From: Litsea cubeba
Taxonomy: Eukaryota; Streptophyta; Magnoliopsida; Laurales; Lauraceae
Length of the DNA: 64,000 bases
Assembly: GCA_012931725.1 (NCBI GenBank)
Contig: CM022949.1
Coordinates: 47,596,980 to 47,660,979 of the forward strand
Direction of reading: 5' to 3'
Part shown: positions 46,401 to 57,300 of the stretch, in pieces
How the letters are laid out: every line of letters starts with the position of its first letter
Numbering within the stretch: the stretch's first letter is position 1
Program-made: the position numbers and the translations under genes
The notes under the pieces: generated by a model
Told to the model about the DNA's origin: nothing
Database searches by the model: none
The model's input: the letters and a program-made list of their open reading frames with translations, nothing else

Positions 46401-48440
46401 ATGGCAGCCAATACAGGGAATATGAAAGCACCTCTGTTTGATGGTTCTAATTACTCTTTTTGGAGGATTAGGATGCAAGCCTTGATCAAATCTCTTGGCT
46501 ATGATGTTTGGGAGGCTGTCAGAGTCGGTTACAATGCTGCCACCGTACCCAATGATACTGCATCGAAGAAGTTGGCAGACAACGACTCCAAGGCGCAGAA
46601 TGCACTCTTTAGTGGCCTTGTGGACAGCGAGCTTGTCAAAGTAATTGCATGCAAAACAGCCAAGGAAATTTGGGACAAGTTGCAAAGCATACATGAAGGT
46701 GATGAGAAGATTAAAGAAGCCAAATTGCAAACTCATCGCTCTCAATTCGAGTCTCTTCGCATGGAGGAAAGCGAGAATGTTGACTCGTATATGCAACGAG
46801 TGAATGAAGTCACGAATGACATTCGTGGACTAGGGGAGGAGATTAAAGAGCCGGTCATCGTCAAAAAGGTTCTAAGATCTCTTCTTCCCCGGTTTGATTC
46901 AAAAGTCTCAGCCATCGAAGAAGCCAAAGATCTGAATGCATTTTCCATGGATGAATTACATGGTTCTCTAACTGCCTATGAGATGCGCATAGGAAAGACG
47001 TCTTCATCTGATAAAGAAGTGGCCTTCAAAGTTCAGAAAAAGGCAAAAGAGACTGCTGGTCATGATGTTGATTCTGATAATGATGAGCTTGAGGCTCAAT
47101 TTGTTAGAAAGTTGAAGAAAGGAAGCAATGGCAAGTACAAAGGGAAGCTACCCTTTAAATGCTTCAATTGTGGAGGTGTTGGTCACTTTGCTGTGAAGTG
47201 TCCGCTAAAAGAAGACAATGATAATGACACTTATGCTGAAAAGAGTAAAGGAAAGAGAAATTTCAGAAAAAGAGGCAAAGCTAAAAACTTTCTATGTCAA
47301 CAAGATGACAGCACGTCTGAAACTTCAGACGATGATGAATCAACCGAAGCTCTCTTCATGGTCACTGTTGAAGAAGAAGAAGAGCTAGATCCGGAAGAGG
47401 AAGAGGAGGCTGAAGTCAATCTTGAAGAGGAACTCATAGTCGCACTTGAGGAGCTTAGCATGGAACGCAAAACATGTAAGAAAAATCTGAAACGTCTCCA
47501 TGAATCTGAAAGTTCTATTATTGCTTTGAAAACTCAAGTAGAAGAATATAAAAGAATGGTAGAAGTCCTTGAAAACCAAATAAGTATCAAAAAGGAAGAG
47601 GCTATGAAACTTGAAACTGAGATCGCTAGAGCAAAGGCTGAAAATTTGGAAAATAGCAAAAAACTCAAAGCGCTCCAAGCGATTGAAGGGACTATGAAAC
47701 TCGATGAACTACTGAAAGTTCAAAGACCAGCCCACTTCAGATTTGGTCTAGGATTTGAGAAAGGTGAATCCTCTAAGATTGCACCTCCTGAAAAGAAAGA
47801 GTTTGTGAAGCAAGTCACTGCACCTTCTAACTCTATGAAGCCCACTCAACCTAGAAAGGAGTCCATTCCTGTTAGAAAGGTAATGAAGACTAACCAGCCA
47901 CAAAGAAGATACAAATTCTATGGTTATTGCTTTCATTGTAATATGTTTGGACATAAAAGAGACGATTGCAAATTCTATGTGAAATACAGCTCACTTGTGA
48001 CTAGGAACCCTTTTTCAATCTTAAGTAGCCACAAAATTGAGTGCCATAAGTGCTATAATTATGGACACTTGGCTAGGGATTGTAGATTGCATATTGCTAA
48101 CAAATTTCAGGTTGAAAAGAAACCCAAGTTAGTCAAGGCTTGGAGAGCAAAGCAAAGTGCAGAAAGTCCCAAAGAATCTCTCATTGTGCAAATGGCATTC
48201 AATGCACAAAAGAAGGCAGCACCATGGGTCCTTGATAGTGGTTGTTCAAGCCATATGACTGGTGATAAAGAGAAATTCATCAAATTACAGCACTATGAAG
48301 GCGGTTCAGTGAAGTTTGGCAACAATGATGGTGCCAAAATCTGCGGAAAAGGTGTTATTCAGCTTATGGCAAACAAGATCAGATCGGAAGAAGTCTTATA
48401 TGTGTCTGGATTGAGACACAACCTGCTTAGTGTGAGCTAG
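46401..48440 (+). pseudogene. gag: Copia gag and protease
   Basis: The ATG at 46401 starts a long frame with a DUF4219/UBN2-type gag core (FDGSNYSFWRIRMQALIKSL, AKEIWDKLQ, LRMEESENVDSYMQRVNE). Three CCHC knuckles follow: CFNCGGVGHFAVKC near 47160, CFHCNMFGHKRDDC near 47930 and CHKCYNYGHLARDC near 48041. Between the first and second lie an acidic run and a coiled-coil-like stretch (about residues 310-450). The protease motif WVLDSGCSSHMTG is near 48226. The frame stops at TAG 48438 right after HNLLSVS, where a sense codon is normal, so integrase is cut off. Confidence 0.9.
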
Positions 48441-51246
48441 ATCTGTGACAAGGGTCACGAAGTTATCCACAAAGAATGGGTTTGCCATCAAGAAGAGTAG
48501 CAACGGCAAAACAGTGGCAACTGGATCAAGAACTGCTGGAAATCTCTATACATTGTTAGATGGAGCTGAAAAGACCTGCTTGATGAGTCGGACAGAGGAA
48601 AGTTGGTTGTGGCACAAACGCCTTGGGCATCTAAGCTTTGATAACATGTCAAAGATTTACAATTCAAAGGTTGTAAGAGGCATGTCTACAGTTGAAAAGC
48701 CTTCCAATCCCATTTGCGACTCTTGCCAAAAGGGAAAGCAAACGAGGGTTATGTTCAAGTCAAAGGAGCATCATTCCAAGAAACCTCTTGAGCTAGTGCA
48801 CACTGATCTCTGTGGACCGCTGCGAACTCAAAGCACCAATGGAGATAAGTATTTCATGTTATGCATTGATGATTATACTCGTATGACATGGGTATTGTTT
48901 CTTAAGCATAAGCATCAAGCACTTGATCGTTTTAAAGTGTTTAAAGCACAGGTTGAAAATCAATTGGAAAAACGTATCAAGATTTTAAGGTCTGATCGTG
49001 GAGGCGAGTTCACATCTGAAGAGTTCACTAAATATTGTGAACATCATGGCATTCAAAGACAGTACTCAGCCCCTAGAACTCCACAGCAAAATGGAGTTGT
49101 GGAACGGAAGAATCGCACCGTACAAGAGATGGCTCGTATGATGCTAAGTGAAAGCAAGATGGCTGACAAGTATTGGAAAGAGGCAATTCATACGGCTGTA
49201 TACATTCAAAATCGATGCTTGATCAGGACACATGAAGACAAAACTCCCTATGAGCTATGGTTTGGAAGAAAAGCAACAGTCAAGCACTTCAGAGTCTTCG
49301 GCAGCAAGTGTTACATCAAGCGGCTCGAACAAAATCCGGGCAAATTTGAAGAAAGAGCTGACGAAGGTATATTTCTGGGTTACTCCTCTACTAGCAAGGC
49401 ATATAGGTGTCTTAACAAAAGAACCAGAAAAATCATAGAAAGTGCTGATGTGAGAATAGATGAGAATATTGAACCAAAGAATGCAACTCATAATGACAGT
49501 CCAGTTTATGAGGACTCGAGTGAGATTGATGATGAGATGGCTGAATCTAATGATTCTGAGAAATCAAAGGATGACTCAGAAGATACTACACCTAAGAAGC
49601 ACAGCACTTGGGTAGAGCAACACCCTAAGGATCAAATCATTAAAGATCCTAAGGCAGGCGTTCAAACTAGACAAAGTGTAGTTAGCAATTACTCATTTGT
49701 GTCCACCATTGAACCCAAGACTGTGGCTGAAGCCAGTCTCGATGAAAGTTGGTTGAAATCTATGCATGAGGAGTTGGAGCAAATTGAGAAGAACTCCACA
49801 TGGGAACTTGTTCCTAGACCTACTGATAAGAATGTTATTGGTACTAAATGGGTCTTTCGGAATAAGCTGAATGAAGATGGTCAAGTCATTAGAAACAAAG
49901 CAAGGTTGGTTTGTAAAGGCTATGCTCAAGTTGAAGGCATAGATTTTGAAGAGACCTTTGCACCGGTGGCTCGTCTGGAAGTTATTCGTATGTTTCTTGC
50001 ATTGGCAGCATACAAAACATTCAAGGTATTTCAGATGGACGTAAAGTCAGCTTTCTTGAATGGTTTACTTGAAGAAGAGGTCTACATTGAGCAACCTGAT
50101 GGTTTTCTCATCAGCAAAAATTCAGATCTAGTGTGCAAGTTGAAAAAGGCTCTTTATGGACTGAAACAAGCGCCAAGGGCATGGTATGCAAGGCTGGATC
50201 TTTATCTCCGCAAGATCGGTTTTGGAAAAGGAATGGTTGATAGCAATCTGTATGTCAAAACTGAGTTAAGCAAACAGCTGGTTGTCATTGTTTATGTTGA
50301 TGACATAATCTTTGGTGGCAATGATGAGGAGATGTGCAGGAATTTTGCTGAAGAGATGAAGAAAGAATTTGAAATGTCGATGCTTGGAGAACTAAAGTTC
50401 TTTCTTGGTTTACAAGTGTAGCAGCTGAAACATGGCATCTTCATATCACAAATGAAGTACATTAAGGAAATGCTGAAACGGTTCAATATGGAAGACAGCA
50501 AGCCAGTGAGCACACCAATGTCAACGAACACGAAGCTTAGCAAAGATGATAAGGCCTCGTCCGTTGATCATACCACCTATCGCTCTATGATAGGAAGCTT
50601 GCTCTACTTGACTGCTACAAGACCAGATCTTCTACAAGCAGTATGTATGGTTGCACGTTTTCAAGCAGCACCAACTGAAACGCACCTTACAGCAGTGAAA
50701 AGAATCTTTCGATATCTGAAAGGTACTATGGAGCTTGGTATCTGGTATCCCAAAGGCAAATCCTTCACTCTTGTTGCATATTCTGATGCCGATTGGGCTG
50801 GATGCGTAGATGATCGCAAGAGTACTAGCGGCGGTGCATTTTATCTTGGAGAAAGATTAGTTGCTTGGCATAGTAAGAAGCAAGACTCAGTATCCCTTCC
50901 GACAGCGGAAGCGGAATATATTGCAGCGGCAACTTGTTGTACGCAAGTGTTATGGATGCGGCAAATGCTCTCTGATCTAGGAGTTCCTACAACGGATCCT
51001 ACGCCGATCCTATGTGACAACACGAGTGCAATTCATATATCTAAGAATCCTGTTCAGCACTCTCGAACAAAGCATGTAGCAATTCGTTATCATTTTCTTA
51101 AAGATAAAGTTGCTGATGGAGAGGTCAAGTTGGAATATGTTCCAACAACTGAGCAAGTGGCTGATATTTTCACGAAACCTCTGCCAAAGGAAGTCTTCGA
51201 GTATCTCCAGAAAAAGTTAGGAGTTACTCACTCTCCTAAACCGTAG
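48441..51246 (+). pseudogene. pol: Copia pol: integrase, reverse transcriptase, RNase H
   Basis: After a frameshift near 48470 the frame holds the integrase zinc finger (WHKRLGHLS, CDSCQKGK), the DDE core (HTDLCGPL, RSDRGGEF, PQQNGVVERKNRT) and then reverse transcriptase (TKWVFRNK, DVKSAFLNG, YVDDIIFGG near 50295). A TAG at 50419 interrupts after FFLGLQV. In the same frame RNase H follows (SDADWAGCVDDRKSTSG, PTAEAEYIAAATC) to a stop at 51244. All catalytic motifs remain; only the stops and shift block it. No envelope-like ORF follows. Confidence 0.92.
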
Positions 51247-51258
51247 GAGTTGTGCTTG

Positions 51259-51553
51259 AAAGGGGGAGCAATGCATTCATTGAATATCCTATTCGCTCCT
51301 CGGTTTGGTCCCTTTGGACTTGTTGTCAAAGGGGAGAGATGTTATTCTATGATAGCAAGGAGAGATGTTATGCTATGAGAGCTAGGGGGAGATTGTTGAC
51401 AGTGCATGGTTGTTATTTCAGAATTTCAGAATTGGTTCCAAGTGAGTGTTGAAAAGAACTTGGAAGAGCTGCAAGCTGGAGTTGAAAGACTTGAAGAGTT
51501 GTTAGCATGTTGACAAAGTTGTTAAAGTTGACAACAATTCCAAAGGGGGAGAT
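51259..51553 (+). other. Multiple polypurine tracts before the copia 3' LTR
   Basis: Purine tracts occur at about 51259 (GAAAGGGGGAGCA), 51328 (AAAGGGGAGAGAT), 51384 (AGGGGGAGATTGTTGACA) and 51542 (AAAGGGGGAGAT, directly before TGTTATAATT). The last is the working position. The third is also followed by an LTR-start-like TGTTGAC. Multiplied tracts are a known sirevirus feature. Confidence 0.8.
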
Positions 51554-52710
51554 TGTTATAATTTGAAGAAGCTTTAAATGATTTGAATGGTAATCATGGT
51601 TGTAATTGTTGTCAATCCATGTCAACATGATGAGAGGATGAAGCTCAACTATGCAATGGAAATCAGATGGAAATCAGAATGGAAAAAGAGCTGAAAAGTG
51701 TACAGAAAACAGTTTTTCTGTAGCAGAGTGGCCGGTCGACCGGGCACTTGGCCAGTCGACCGGGCAAGAAGGAACCTGCAGAAAACTAGTCTCAGTTATT
51801 TTGTAACTGATTTCTGCACAGGGTGTTTAGCCGGTCGACCGGGCTCTTCATGTGGTCGACCGGGCAAGAAGAAATCTGCAGAATACAGGTCTCAGTTAAT
51901 TTGTAACAGATTTCTACACAGTCTGTTTGGCCGGTCGACCGGGGCCTTCATGCGGTCGACCGGGCACGGGTTTCCTGATATACGCAGAATTAGTAAACTT
52001 CATCTAAAAGTCAGGGAAAGTTTGTAGATCGGTTGGGACTCTTTCTAAACAAATTGTAGCCGAATTTGGAGACTTGCTAGGGTTATTAAAACCTATAAAA
52101 AGGCTTGATTAATTCGTGATTGTAATAGAAGAACAGAGAAGAGTTTTAGAGAGAAAATTGAGAGAGTTCTTGAGAGAAAGAAGAAGCTGCTGATGTGTGC
52201 TGTTGTGGTGCTGTTGTGGTGACGTTTTCTACAGCAATTGTGGACGAGATTGTGCTCTTGAAGATGGTGATTCGTCCATGAGTTAAGTGTCTCTATTTAT
52301 GCTTTAGATTTCAATTTGTAAGGGATTGAGAGAGAGAGAATTGTAGAGGGGAAGGGCTGTAGACAGAGTTTATCTTCTATTCTGTTTTTACATCAAGTTG
52401 GTGCTTGGTGTTTGGGGTTTGGTGATCCTATCTGTGGGTGCAGATAAATTGTAAGAGGAGTAGGTGCTTCCTAGATAGTGGGTGCTATCTAAAACACAAG
52501 GGTTGGTGCTCTTTGTCGTTGGTGCGACTAAATATATTCAGACCTGTACGGGATCGGTGTTCGGATGGTTTTGATCCGTGGACGTAGCCTTTTGGTGAAC
52601 CACGTTAAATCTGGTGTCATTGTGTGGTTTGACTTGTTTTGTTGTTGAATTGGACCTGTTTTTAGAGATCACTGATTCACCCCCCCTCTCAGTGATCGCG
52701 ATATCCAACA
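51554..52710 (+). repeat. 3' LTR of the copia element
   Basis: 1157 bp, nearly identical to the 5' LTR. It ends TATCCAACA, followed by the target duplication CATGT. Confidence 0.95.
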
Positions 52711-52715
52711 CATGT

Positions 52716-53322
52716 ATGGTGGGGAATGCATGGATTTAGTGCTCCAATGTTATCAGAGTTAGCATCAAAGCTTCTCTCTCAACCTACTTCATCACCTTGT
52801 TGCGAGAGAAATTGGAGTAACATATTCTCAAATCCATACTATCAAAAGAAACAAGTTAGCAACTGGAAGGGCGAAAGATTTGGTATATGTGCATAGTAAT
52901 CTCCGCTTACTTTCAAGAAGGAAGGAAGAATACAAGTAATTAATTTTTATTTCATAATAATGCTCAACACATTTAAGTCACACCGACTATATTTCTTTGT
53001 TTGAATTAAAAATATTTAGTTATTATGATTACTCAATTCATAAAAAACTAAAACTTTGTTTATTATTTTGCATATCAAAAAAGGACCATCTCAATATTGG
53101 GATGTGGGAGTTGGAGATGAATTCCATCAAGAACCCGGCAATAGTTGCTTAACATTGGATGATGGTGAAGAAACCATTTTGAGGATTGAAGAAGACATGG
53201 AAGAGAAAGCTCAACAACCATTATGTGAAAATGATGTTGGCACGTCATCCTCACACATGCGTGGAAAGGAAAAGGAGGATGCCCAATTTGAACAAGTATT
53301 TGATTCTGATGATGATTTTTGA
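52716..53322 (+). pseudogene. hAT transposase, 3' part (dimerisation region and C-terminal exon)
   Basis: Joined across the copia element the frame reads WWGMHGFSAPMLSELASKLL then SQPTSSPCCERNWS, the hAT C-terminal dimerisation motif. An extra A near 52821 shifts the frame, and the next frame reads IHTIKRNKLATGRAKDLVYV and HSNLRLLSRRKEEY. A donor ATACAA|GTAATT near 52937 starts an intron that ends near 53080. The last exon runs from YWDVGVGDEFHQEPG to an acidic FDSDDDF end at 53322. Confidence 0.85.
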
Positions 53323-54389
53323 GGTGGACTTGAATTTGGATGATAATTTTCTTTATGTTGGTACACTTGTTAGTTGTTACTTGTTAGACTTTGTTGACAT
53401 AACTTTTAGCTTGTTACTTGTGAGTGGACTTCGATAATATTATATGAACTTGTGTTGTGTTTTTAATTCATGTATTAGGATGCAGATACTCAACATTGTG
53501 CTTATGGATAGAACTTATAAGTTCTGAGTTATGACTTAAAATTTATGGATTACCGTAACTAATATTTTATATTTTATGCTTAACTACTTTTCTTTGAAAA
53601 TAGTACACTTTAGAACTGTAATGCAGATATACTCACATAAGTGAACAAGCAAGGGAGGTCAAATTTCTTCATAAATCACGACTTGTTGAAAATCAAGGTA
53701 TGCAACATCAACTTTTATTTAATCTAGATTTTTTTTAGTAATTGGTGTGTGCTTATATTAATGAGTTTCTAGGCTTATAAATTTGAATTATATTTCAATA
53801 TACTTGTTCTGAATAATTATTATCACAGGATGTTTGTGTCCGTATCCGTATCTGTGTCGTACCCCGTGTCCGTATCGTATCTTATGTGATACCGTACCTG
53901 TATCCGTGTCCCCAATTTTTTAATTTGGTGTGTCGAGTCCCCGTTCCCCATGTCCGTATCCGTACCCGTGTCTGTATCTGGGCATCATAGCTGGTACGCC
54001 CTTTCAGGGTCTACTGTATTTGCGACCGGCACATTTGTAACTTCAACCTTATATTCGTTTTACCTCGAGCAAGCCTTGTTTCTCAATAAGTCGAATTTAG
54101 GTTTACGTTGCTTCTAGCAATCACTGGAACGCTCATTCTGGGCTCACCATACTTGCGATCAAGAAAATTGTACCATCTATGGCGTTTTGCCTTCTTCATG
54201 TCACTTGGGTCGAACCATGTCCCTCGAGCGATTTGAAAAGACAAAACCATAGTTTTTCCTATTTATGATCATCATATTCTTATGATTACTAATGGATGTG
54301 GTCATGTTTTAGAAATTTTTTGAAACTAACAATGATAGCTTCTTTAACCATTACGTTCGATGAGAACAAGCACCAACTCTTGCTTTAAC
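53323..54389. other. hAT 3' arm, right terminus and Tat leader
   Basis: The first part to 53820 is AT-rich 3' UTR-like DNA of the hAT. From 53830 to 53990 the subterminal region is dense in CCGTATCCGTA/GTGTCCGTATC words and ends in the inverted repeat. From 53999 the leader of the Tat-like element resumes; nothing coding is recognised until about 54390. Confidence 0.7.
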
Positions 54390-57300
54390 AAAAGCAAAAC
54401 ACACACTCACAAGCGCCCTGTCAGCTGCCGAAGCGTCACCTCTCTCGGTAACTCTCTGAACTCCGAGTCGACTTCGACTTCCCGAACTATCGTCTTTGGG
54501 ACGCTGGGACCATTCCCACTTCCCGAAGAAGATACTGCGCCTGCCAAAAAAGCAGAAAATCATCTCTCAACGTGTCACTACCATGACACCAAAGGCGAGC
54601 GCCAAGAAGCCTGAAACCCGCGACACCCTCGCGAAGCCTCGACCCATAATCAACCAGGTCTATCCCAAGCCAAAACCTTCGCCAAAACAAAGAATGTCCC
54701 AAACATCCACAAAACCAGCATACCTGCCTCCACTCAAGGAGAACCAATTATACCCTCTTGCCTACATGAAAGAGGGGAGAGACCCGTCTCCTACTTGACA
54801 ACTAAGTCAACCCAGCATGAGCCGGCTTGTTCCTACAAGCCCAAAATCAAAGCATACATCACAAGGCCTCTACAAGCAACTGCCAAGGCCTACACTCCTT
54901 CAATTCGACCCTTTATCTCTACGAGGGCCGAACTCGAAAAATTCAAAGCTTCGCTACGACAGGCAAAGGACCAGGTCCGGATCCTGTCCCTACCTAGTTT
55001 CAAAAAAGACAAACTCGGCTGTTGCACCCAAGGGAGCACATCCTTCATTGTCAAATCCCAGCCAGAGCTGACCGAAGCTCAAACTACTCGTCGTGCATGC
55101 CGTTGTGTGTTGTATCAATAAAAGAGACTAGAGAAGCAGAGGACTCAGCATCCCACACTTCAAATCTCCCATAAATGGGTCGAAAAAGAAAGAACTGACC
55201 AAGTTGTTGCTGTCCATATGGTTGGAAAAACTAGAAGACGCCAAAAGTCAGTAACCAAAATCCATGTCCGACATCGGGTGACTCGCAGCGTCTCCAGGAC
55301 ACGAAGACATTCAGAAGAATCCCCTGCTCCTTCAAGTCAAAGACAACAAAGTGATCCATGTCCGACATCGGGTGACTCGTAGCGTCTCCAGGACACGAAG
55401 ACATTCAGAAGAATCCCCTGCTCCTTCAAGTCAAAGACAACAAAGTGATCCTTCCTTAAGCTCTTCATCAAAAAGAATGAGCCTCATCTCAGTCACCAGG
55501 ACAATTTCTTCATTTGAATCCCGAGGGATGACGTCCTGGCTATAAATTCTGAGCCACCACCTCGCAATCCACCTCAAGATGATGCGCCCAAACGCATCCA
55601 GCAGCTGGAACAAGGCCAGCAGAGGATTGAAACTCTGATGGAAAACCTTTTCATCGCCTTTCAAAATCAGGTGAACAATCAACCTCCTCCGAATCATCAA
55701 GATGACGAGGTAAATGTAGAAGAAAATGAATCACGGGCCCTTACCAAAAAGGACGTGGACAGTATATTCGCCAAAGCAAAAGAAGAGGATATACTCAAGG
55801 AACATGGGATCAAGCCACCATATCCCTTATGGATGGACTCAGTCCCATTTCCCGGAGAAATGATCAGCTAGACAGCACGTCATTCACTTCAAAATCCTAA
55901 CGGTAGCTATCGCGGATCAAGATGCACTCAAGCTCGGCCTATTTGCAAGTACCGTAAAAGGTACAGCCTTTGACTGGTACTCCACTCTGCCGGAGGACTC
56001 CATCTAAAACTGGGCCATGCTAGAGACACGCTTCCTGACTCACTTCAAAGGTGAGGATCATCCCGCTACTATGGCTCAGCTTTGTAGCCTAAAATAGGGG
56101 AGATTGAGTCGACATACGACTTCATTCACAAGTGGAAAGCAATGGCATACAAATGTTCAGACATACAGCCACAAGCGTCACTAGTCGACATCTGCCGAAC
56201 CCGAAACAACATAAGAGCAAGAATCCGCTCCATGATCATTGGCAACAAATCAAAAAACCTGGGAGAACTCCTAGAAGCTTTTATGGAGGCTGAAATGGTG
56301 ATCAAAGACCTCAACAATTAGAAATCATCAAGGAATGAACCAACCGTCATTGTAACCTCTAAACCAAAGAAAAAATAGGTCCTCATTATGCAAATCAAGT
56401 CAGCTCCTCATCCACCAAAGAAAGCTAAAAACAAAGCTGCAGGTAAGAAATATGAACTCTCTGATGTCTTCAAAGAGCGAGTAGAAAAAAAAACACCCAT
56501 TCGATGAAGATGTTGATGAAATCTTTGGGGCTCTCGTGGCAAATGGCAAGCTCACCTTGCCTGATCCTAAAAGACCGGGATATGTTGGCAAAACCAACGA
56601 TCCTTGGTACTGTCCATACCACCAGATGATCTCGCATCCTCTCAATCAAAGCTTCGTTGTGAGAGAGAAGATAAACGATATGTAGAAAAACAGAGTCATC
56701 ACCTTTGACAAAAACTATGGGTCAGCCTCCGTCAACATGGTGTCATGTGGACAAACACAAAAATCGCCAAAGAAGAAGATCACTACTTCCTTCAAGGTGA
56801 TAAAAAGGATTCAAGTGTCTGAAGTGCTAGTTCCTTACTTGACACCAGAAGGACAACCCATATGGGTACATCCCGATCTCTTGCAAGATGAAAACTAGAA
56901 GATTGTGAAAACAAAGCTGATAGCTCAACAGCAAAGGCAAGCCAGGAAACATCTCCTCAAGCTCAAACAGCAAGAGAATATCCAGCCAAAACAAAAGGTC
57001 CATAAAAGGCAGAGACCTCCTTTACCGCTTCACTGGGGGTAACAGAAGAGTCCCTTCCAAAGACTTCAAAAGTGGTAAGAAAGTTCACTCTCAGCGATTT
57101 CATGCCACCTCAATTCAAAAAAGAAGCCATGCAGAGGGCATAATACTCTTGCAATTCGGTAGTTGGATTCTCCATAGATGGATACGAGTCCAGTGACACC
57201 CACGAGTGGGAGGAATCCTTTGAAACAGGAGAATACCTCCTTCATGAAGAATGGGTTCGTGAAACTCACTTTATGCCAGTAATGTGGTATAACCCCCTGC

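Larger units (their letters stand above)
45176..52710 (+). mobile_element. Complete Ty1/copia element, sirevirus-like, TSD CATGT
   Basis: The 7535-bp element has LTRs at 45176-46334 and 51554-52710 (TGTTATAATT...TATCCAACA), with a perfect duplication CATGT at 45171-45175 and 52711-52715. Primer site, gag-pol and several polypurine tracts are in place. By eye the LTRs differ by about 13 substitutions and one 2-bp gap, near 1%, so it is the youngest clear insertion here. Three lesions in gag-pol (stop near 48438, shift near 48470, stop at 50419) should block a full polyprotein. A large gag with a coiled coil and three zinc knuckles, plus multiple polypurine tracts, fit the sirevirus lineage. 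Confidence 0.95.
30509..53990 (+). mobile_element. hAT transposon, 23.5 kb with nested insertions
   Basis: The left end CTATGATACCCAGATAC matches the inverted right end CTATGATGCCCAGATAC (16 of 17). Both ends continue into ACGG/TACGGATACGG-rich subterminal DNA. The flanking 8-mers are CTAGTACG (30501-30508) and CTGGTACG (53991-53998), one mismatch, as expected for hAT target duplications. Removing the CACTA (32769-41840) and copia (45176-52710) insertions leaves about 6.9 kb with one transposase gene (43396-53322). The transposase is broken, so the copy is inactive. It sits in the leader of the Tat-like element. Confidence 0.8.

Noticed and set aside
46392..47954. Minus-strand open frames opposite copia gag
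   Set aside because: Shadows of the strongly coding plus strand; no independent similarity.
51247..51553. An envelope-like ORF after copia pol, known from some sireviruses
   Set aside because: Only about 300 bp lie between pol and the LTR, filled with polypurine tracts; no long frame.
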